From positions 112,753-176,752 of the forward strand of contig NZ_KQ960593.1 of NCBI RefSeq assembly GCF_001553265.1: a DNA stretch of 64,000 nucleotides, in the 5' to 3' direction. The notes under the pieces were generated by a model. The model did not search any database. It saw only the letters and a program-made list of their open reading frames with translations, and was not told where the DNA came from. The position numbers and the translations under genes were made by a program. Position 1 is the first letter of the stretch. Every line of letters begins with the position of its first letter. Below, one piece after another: positions 60,004-64,000 of this stretch. The stretch comes from Prevotella sp. DNF00663. Lineage in GTDB: Bacteria > Bacteroidota > Bacteroidia > Bacteroidales > Bacteroidaceae.

Positions 60004-61404
60004 TTAATTCTCTGCCATAAAAGCCTCTATATCCTTTGGGTGATAGGGGATACGATCTTTTCCTAAGAAGCGACAACCGTCTTTCGTGATGAGTACATCG
60101 TCCTCAATACGGATACCACCGAAATCTTTATAGCTTTCCAACTTATCGAAGTTGAGGAATTCTTTGCAATGTCCACTGGCCTTCCAACTATCAATAAGTG
60201 CAGGAATAAAGTAGATTCCCGGCTCATCGGTCACCACAAATCCTTCTTGTAGACGGCGTCCCATGCGTAGACAATTGGTTCCGAATTGCTCTAAATTAGG
60301 GCGTGCCTCTTCGTCAAAACCTACGTTTATTTGGTCAAGAGCTTCCATATCATGAACGTCCATGCCCATCATGTGACCTAAACCGTGGGGTAAGAACATG
60401 GCATGTGCACCTGCTGCCACCGCTTCATCAACGTCTCCTTTCATCAAACCAAGCTCTTTGAGGCGCTCGGTCATGAGTCTACATACTGCAAAATGAACAT
60501 CTGCATACTTCACACCGGGCTTAGCTACTTCTAAAGCGTAGTCATGACAAGCCTCCACAATAGAATAAATCTCTAATTGTTTCTGCGTAAACTTGCCGTT
60601 AACCGGCATTGTTCGGGTGTTATCGGAGCAATAGTTGTTGATAGTTTCGGCTCCGGCGTCGCATAATGCAAGTCGTCCTGACTCCAAAATAGCCATAGAT
60701 GGGCTGCCATGCATGATTTCTCCGTGCTGCGTAAATATCGTGGGAAAGCTCACCATGGCACCATGCGAGTTGGCAATACCGTCTACTTGACCGCCTACAA
60801 ACTTCTCTGTGACACCCGGTTTTGTGAGTCTCATAGCCGTGGTGTGCATCTTATACCCGATGACAGCGGCACGTTCCAGTTCTTCTATCTCCTGTTCTTC
60901 CTTGGTAGAACGCATCTTTACGACTGCTTGAATCAAAGTCATGGATGCCGATTCTTTCTGTTGTACAGGATGAATACCTAACAAATCAAATATCTGAAGT
61001 TTGATGTCGTAGCGATAGGGAGGCAAGAAATGGATGGTACGATGCTGACGCATGGCCTCATTACAGATAGTCTTGAGACTTTTCATAGGTGCAGTCTGGC
61101 TGATACCTACTTGTGCTGCCATATCTGAAACACTGTCTACGCTTCCAAACCATACAATATCTTCGATGTCAATATCATTACCTACCAAGGTTTCAGTATC
61201 GTTGTCAACATCAATAACACCCACTAAACCGTCTCTATTCTGTCCGAAATAATACAGGAAAGAAGAGTCTTGGCGGAATGGATGATACCCATTGTTAGGG
61301 AAATTGCAAGGAGATTCGTTATTGCCAAATAGAATAATAATGCCCGATTTCACCAGTTTCTTAAGCTCATCACGGCGTCGTATATATGTATCTTTATTGA
61401 ACAT
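60004..61404 (-). CDS. Xaa-Pro aminopeptidase (aminopeptidase P family)
   Basis: The 466-residue M24B peptidase removes N-terminal residues before proline. The N-terminal domain (about 1-170) is followed by the pita-bread catalytic domain with metal ligands in LALCDAGAE and YCSDNTRTMPVNG (two Asp), HGLGHMMGMDVHD (His), TDEPGIYF and GIRIEDDVLIT (Glu). ATG 61404 is chosen because the minus-strand -7 element at 61432-61439 overlaps the alternative start at 61434. Confidence 0.93.
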   Translation of the reverse strand: MFNKDTYIRRRDELKKLVKSGIIILFGNNESPCNFPNNGYHPFRQDSSFLYYFGQNRDGLVGVIDVDNDTETLVGNDIDIEDIVWFGSVDSVSDMAAQVGISQTAPMKSLKTICNEAMRQHRTIHFLPPYRYDIKLQIFDLLGIHPVQQKESASMTLIQAVVKMRSTKEEQEIEELERAAVIGYKMHTTAMRLTKPGVTEKFVGGQVDGIANSHGAMVSFPTIFTQHGEIMHGSPSMAILESGRLALCDAGAETINNYCSDNTRTMPVNGKFTQKQLEIYSIVEACHDYALEVAKPGVKYADVHFAVCRLMTERLKELGLMKGDVDEAVAAGAHAMFLPHGLGHMMGMDVHDMEALDQINVGFDEEARPNLEQFGTNCLRMGRRLQEGFVVTDEPGIYFIPALIDSWKASGHCKEFLNFDKLESYKDFGGIRIEDDVLITKDGCRFLGKDRIPYHPKDIEAFMAEN

Positions 61405-61431
61405 GTATCTCGAATTTTGTAGATTTGCTTG

Positions 61432-61439
61432 CAAAGTTA
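61432..61439 (-). promoter_or_regulatory. -7 element of the aminopeptidase P gene
   Basis: Reads TAACTTTG on the minus strand, 27 bp before ATG 61404. Confidence 0.65.
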
Positions 61440-61462
61440 CGCATTTTTTACTACAATAACGT

Positions 61463-61470
61463 TATCTTTG
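61463..61470 (+). promoter_or_regulatory. -7 element of the patatin gene
   Basis: TATCTTTG, 42 bp before ATG 61513 and divergent from the promoter at 61432-61439. Confidence 0.6.
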
Positions 61471-61512
61471 CAATGAAAATAAAGGAATAAGTAAGAAATT
61501 GAAACAGCTAGT

Positions 61513-62355
61513 ATGTTAATTAATCGAAATACAGGACTGGTACTGGAAGGTGGTGGTATGCGTGGCGTATTTACGAGCGGAGTGCTCGATGCGTTCATGA
61601 AACACGGCTTATATTTTCATTATGTGGTGGCAGTATCGGCCGGTGCGTGCAATGGAATGTCGTATATGAGTCGTCAACCGCGTCGTGCCAGAATCTCGAA
61701 TATCGATTATTTGGCTCGTTATGATTACATTGGTATTCGACATTTAGTAACACAAGGCTGCATCTTTGATAGGGATCTGCTCTATGATAGATTTCCTAAG
61801 CAACTGCTACCTTTTGATTTCGACACTTTCTTTCACTCCTCCAATATATTCGAAATGGTCACGACCAACTGTCATACTGGCTTTCCCATGTATTTGAGTG
61901 AAACGCATGACCGACAAAGATTACTTGATATAGTGCGTGCTTCAAGCAGTTTGCCTTATGTGAGTAGGATAGTTTCGGTTGACGGAATCCCTATGCTTGA
62001 TGGTGGAATTGTCGATTCTATCCCCGTGATGCGTGCTATGGAAACCGGACATCATACCAATGTAGCCATCCTTACGCGTAATAAAGGATGGCGAGATGAT
62101 GGAAAAGACCGCAAAGTACCGAAGTTTATATACAAGAGCTATCCACGTTTACGCGTGGTATTGAGCCGTAGGCATATCCTATATAATCAACAATTGGATA
62201 TGGTGGATGCCTTGGAAGCATCCGGACAATTGCTTTGTATCCGTCCCGAACGGCCTTTGGAAGTGGGGCGAATTGAAAAAGATATCAATAAACTGGAGCG
62301 ACTTTACGAGGAAGGATTTACGCTTGGGGAGCAGTTTTGTCAAACTTATGCTTGA
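61513..62355 (+). CDS. Patatin-like phospholipase family protein
   Basis: The 280-residue protein has the patatin oxyanion loop LVLEGGGMRGVFTSGVLDAF, the nucleophile elbow with Ser42 in VAVSAGACNG (Ala in place of the first Gly of GxSxG) and the dyad Asp163 in MLDGGIVDSIPV. It resembles the YjjU-like bacterial group and would hydrolyse acyl lipids. It converges on trmD with only 5 bp between the two stop codons. Confidence 0.9.
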   Translation: MLINRNTGLVLEGGGMRGVFTSGVLDAFMKHGLYFHYVVAVSAGACNGMSYMSRQPRRARISNIDYLARYDYIGIRHLVTQGCIFDRDLLYDRFPKQLLPFDFDTFFHSSNIFEMVTTNCHTGFPMYLSETHDRQRLLDIVRASSSLPYVSRIVSVDGIPMLDGGIVDSIPVMRAMETGHHTNVAILTRNKGWRDDGKDRKVPKFIYKSYPRLRVVLSRRHILYNQQLDMVDALEASGQLLCIRPERPLEVGRIEKDINKLERLYEEGFTLGEQFCQTYA

Positions 62356-62360
62356 CAAAA

Positions 62361-63041
62361 CTATTTCTTTTTCAGTAAATCAGGGCGTAGCTGTTTGGTT
62401 CGTTCCAGCGACATATCTAGTTCCCATTGCTTAATTTTAGCTTCATTTCCACTGAGTAGAATCTCCGGAACCTTCCATCCTTTGTAGTTGGCAGGCCTTG
62501 TATAGATGGGCGCAGCAAGCAAATCGTCTTGGAAACAATCGTTCAATGCACTTTGGTCGTCGCTGATTGCGCCCGGCAGAAGGCGTACAATAGCATCCGT
62601 TATCACCGCAGCTGCTAGCTCACCACCCGTCAATACATAGTCTCCAATACTGATTTCGCGCGTAATCAAATGGTCACGGACACGTTGGTCAATACCTTTG
62701 TAATGACCACAGAGGATAATCAGGTTGCCTTTCATACTGAGGTCGTTAGCCACATGTTGGTTGAATTGCTCACCATCGGGGCTGGTGAAGATTACTTCAT
62801 CGTAATCTCGCTCGGCTTTTAGCGCTGAGATGCAACGGTCTATGGGTTCACATTGCATTACCATACCGGCAAAACCACCGTATGGATAATCGTCTACACG
62901 CCTCCATTTATCAAGCGTATAGTCGCGCAGATTGTGCAAATGAATCTCTACGAGGTTATTCTTTTGTGCTCTGGCAAGAATAGATTCATTGACGAATCCT
63001 TCTAGCATTTCGGGTAATACGGTGATAATGTCTATTCTCAT
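62361..63041 (-). CDS. trmD: tRNA (guanine-37-N1)-methyltransferase
   Basis: The 226-residue SPOUT enzyme methylates G37 of tRNAs reading CNN and some other codons, preventing frameshifting. Motifs are [37 protein letters not shown], and the knot region [21 protein letters not shown]. The start is fixed by family alignment, yet a consensus -7 promoter element ends only 5 bp upstream. Confidence 0.96.
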   Translation of the reverse strand: MRIDIITVLPEMLEGFVNESILARAQKNNLVEIHLHNLRDYTLDKWRRVDDYPYGGFAGMVMQCEPIDRCISALKAERDYDEVIFTSPDGEQFNQHVANDLSMKGNLIILCGHYKGIDQRVRDHLITREISIGDYVLTGGELAAAVITDAIVRLLPGAISDDQSALNDCFQDDLLAAPIYTRPANYKGWKVPEILLSGNEAKIKQWELDMSLERTKQLRPDLLKKK

Positions 63042-63046
63042 GGCTG

Positions 63047-63054
63047 CAAAGTTA
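63047..63054 (-). promoter_or_regulatory. -7 element abutting trmD
   Basis: Reads TAACTTTG on the minus strand and ends 5 bp before the trmD ATG, implying a leader of zero to a few nucleotides. Confidence 0.55.
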
Positions 63055-63160
63055 GTGATTTTTCTTTGTTTTTTCTTTGCTATGCTCGTCGAAGTGATAG
63101 ATTCATAAGGTTTTCTTATCTTTTTGATACTTTTATATCAGAAGAGTGAAATGTTTTATA

Positions 63161-63168
63161 TAATTTTG
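63161..63168 (+). promoter_or_regulatory. -7 element of the DUF5020 gene
   Basis: TAATTTTG, 33 bp before ATG 63202; no clear -33 TTTG at the right spacing. Confidence 0.5.
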
Positions 63169-63201
63169 CAAAAAATAGTAATCAAACGTATAAAACAACT
63201 T

Positions 63202-63945
63202 ATGAAAAAGCATCTTCTTGTGGCCATTTTTTCAATGGCCGGTGTTCTTGGTGGATTTGCACAGAACGTTCAGCTCCATTATGATTTAGGTCATTCACTC
63301 TACAAGGAACTTTCTAACCGTCCAAGTGTGACTACAACGGTTGAAATGTTTAAGCCCGATAGATGGGGTAGTACTTTCTTATTCACCGATATAGACTATC
63401 AGCGAGACGGTGTTGCAGGTGCATATTGGGAGATTGCACGCGAGTTTAATGTGTCGAAAAATAAGCAGTGGGCTGCACATATAGAATATAATGGTGGTTT
63501 GTCTAGCAACGAAGACACTTGGAATGCAGTTCGTTTCCAGCATGCAGTGTTGTTTGGTGGAGCTTGGAATTGGCATAGTGCCGATTTCTCTAAGACGTTC
63601 TCTATCCAAGCCATGTACAAATATTATTTCAAGAATCGTCACTTTAATGCACGTCCGTTCAGTGGTTTTCAGTTAACAGAGGTTTGGGGACTCACCTTTG
63701 CACAAGGTCTTTGCACTTTCAGTGGCTTCTGTGATGTTTGGTACGACCCCAATGTGAAGGGTAAATTGATTTTCTTGACAGAACCACAATTCTGGTTCAA
63801 TCTCAATACATTGAAAGGAATGAAAGATGTTAACTTGAGTTTGGGTTCAGAGGTAGAGGTTTCTAACAACTTCGTTTGGAACACGAAAGGGCAAAACAAT
63901 AAGTTCTATGCCATCCCTACCATCGCTGCTAAGTGGACATTCTAA
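63202..63945 (+). CDS. DUF5020-family exported outer-membrane protein
   Basis: The 247-residue product has a signal peptide (MKKHLLVAIFSMAGVLGGFAQ) and amphipathic beta strands with aromatic girdles, as in a nucleoside-specific channel (Tsx)-like barrel, to which DUF5020 proteins appear related: VTTTVEMFKPDRWGSTFLFT, WAAHIEYNGGLS, VNLSLGSEVEVSNNF, and a C-terminal Phe. Function is not established. ATG 63202 is chosen because it gives the signal peptide and follows the -7 element at 63161. Confidence 0.82.
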   Translation: MKKHLLVAIFSMAGVLGGFAQNVQLHYDLGHSLYKELSNRPSVTTTVEMFKPDRWGSTFLFTDIDYQRDGVAGAYWEIAREFNVSKNKQWAAHIEYNGGLSSNEDTWNAVRFQHAVLFGGAWNWHSADFSKTFSIQAMYKYYFKNRHFNARPFSGFQLTEVWGLTFAQGLCTFSGFCDVWYDPNVKGKLIFLTEPQFWFNLNTLKGMKDVNLSLGSEVEVSNNFVWNTKGQNNKFYAIPTIAAKWTF

Positions 63946-63970
63946 TTAGAAAAAAGATAGCAATATCCAT

Positions 63971-64000
63971 GAGGGTGTGTCAAAATTGATACCCCCTCTT
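63971..64000 (+). terminator. Terminator cut by the window end
   Basis: 63971-63983 pairs with 63986-63998 over about 13 bp (one mismatch, one G-T), followed by the first bases of a T-run at the edge. Confidence 0.75.

Overview
The window looks like a chromosomal segment of a gut- or oral-type Bacteroidales bacterium, most likely Prevotellaceae. The reasons are Bacteroidetes-type promoters (TTTG, about 20 bp, TAnnTTTG) ahead of many genes, Bacteroidetes-specific families (DUF5686, DUF5020, GIN-domain lipoprotein, GH109, PafA), a DAHP synthase-chorismate mutase fusion, and ilvD-ilvB-ilvN-thioesterase-ilvC gene order. The genus is inference. I see no rRNA, tRNA, CRISPR array, transposase or prophage gene.

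Layout. 1-1.4 kb: the end of a GH109-like gene and a GIN-domain lipoprotein. 1.5-8.0 kb: a tight six-gene operon (nucleotidyltransferase, ATP-grasp, CDP-alcohol phosphatidyltransferase, HAD, DUF5686 outer-membrane protein, LuxR-type regulator) that may make a CDP-activated head-group lipid such as an inositol lipid. 8.1-13.9 kb (minus strand): a sialic acid/mucin-glycan operon (GH109, creatininase-like, NanM, MFS transporter, NanA). 14-20.3 kb: tex, with a divergent ABC-F gene and M13 peptidase. 20.5-22 kb: PafA-like phosphatase. 22.5-26.3 kb: metA, a U32 hydroxylase-like gene and a zinc-ribbon membrane protein, overlapping. 26.3-32.6 kb: secreted and outer-membrane proteins of unknown role, a DUF438/hemerythrin/PAS sensor and a TPR protein. 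32.7-37.8 kb: the phenylalanine/tyrosine operon (pheA, aminotransferase, DAHP synthase-chorismate mutase, tyrA, EEP-family protein), preceded by what reads as a complete ribosome-mediated attenuator. 38.2-40.5 kb: ffh and folD. 40.6-43.5 kb (minus): cobU-cobT-cobS-cobC for the cobalamin nucleotide loop. 44-45.2 kb: OmpA-family porin. 45.5-51.5 kb: branched-chain amino acid cluster. 51.6-55.3 kb (minus): recJ-recQ. 55.8-58.6 kb: a four-module sulfur/persulfide enzyme with a MarR regulator. 58.7-64 kb: C1 peptidase, aminopeptidase P, patatin, trmD, DUF5020.

Two things stand out beyond ordinary gene content. First, seven intergenic elements of about 80 bp (near 0.4, 8.0, 22.4, 29.3, 37.9, 43.7 and 55.5 kb) share one architecture: four GCAG-type cores stepped exactly 22 nt apart, all in the same orientation regardless of neighbouring genes. 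Second, an unlisted 25-codon reading frame with eight consecutive Phe/Tyr codons precedes a terminator upstream of pheA, with a perfect 8-bp competing antiterminator pairing. Other points are paired TTTCC-N3-GGAAA sites around the promoter of the sulfur enzyme, perfect or near-perfect -7 promoter elements 3-5 nt before three start codons (possible leaderless mRNAs), and a one-residue shift in the CDP-alcohol phosphotransferase motif. All calls are from reading the sequence; no database search was run.
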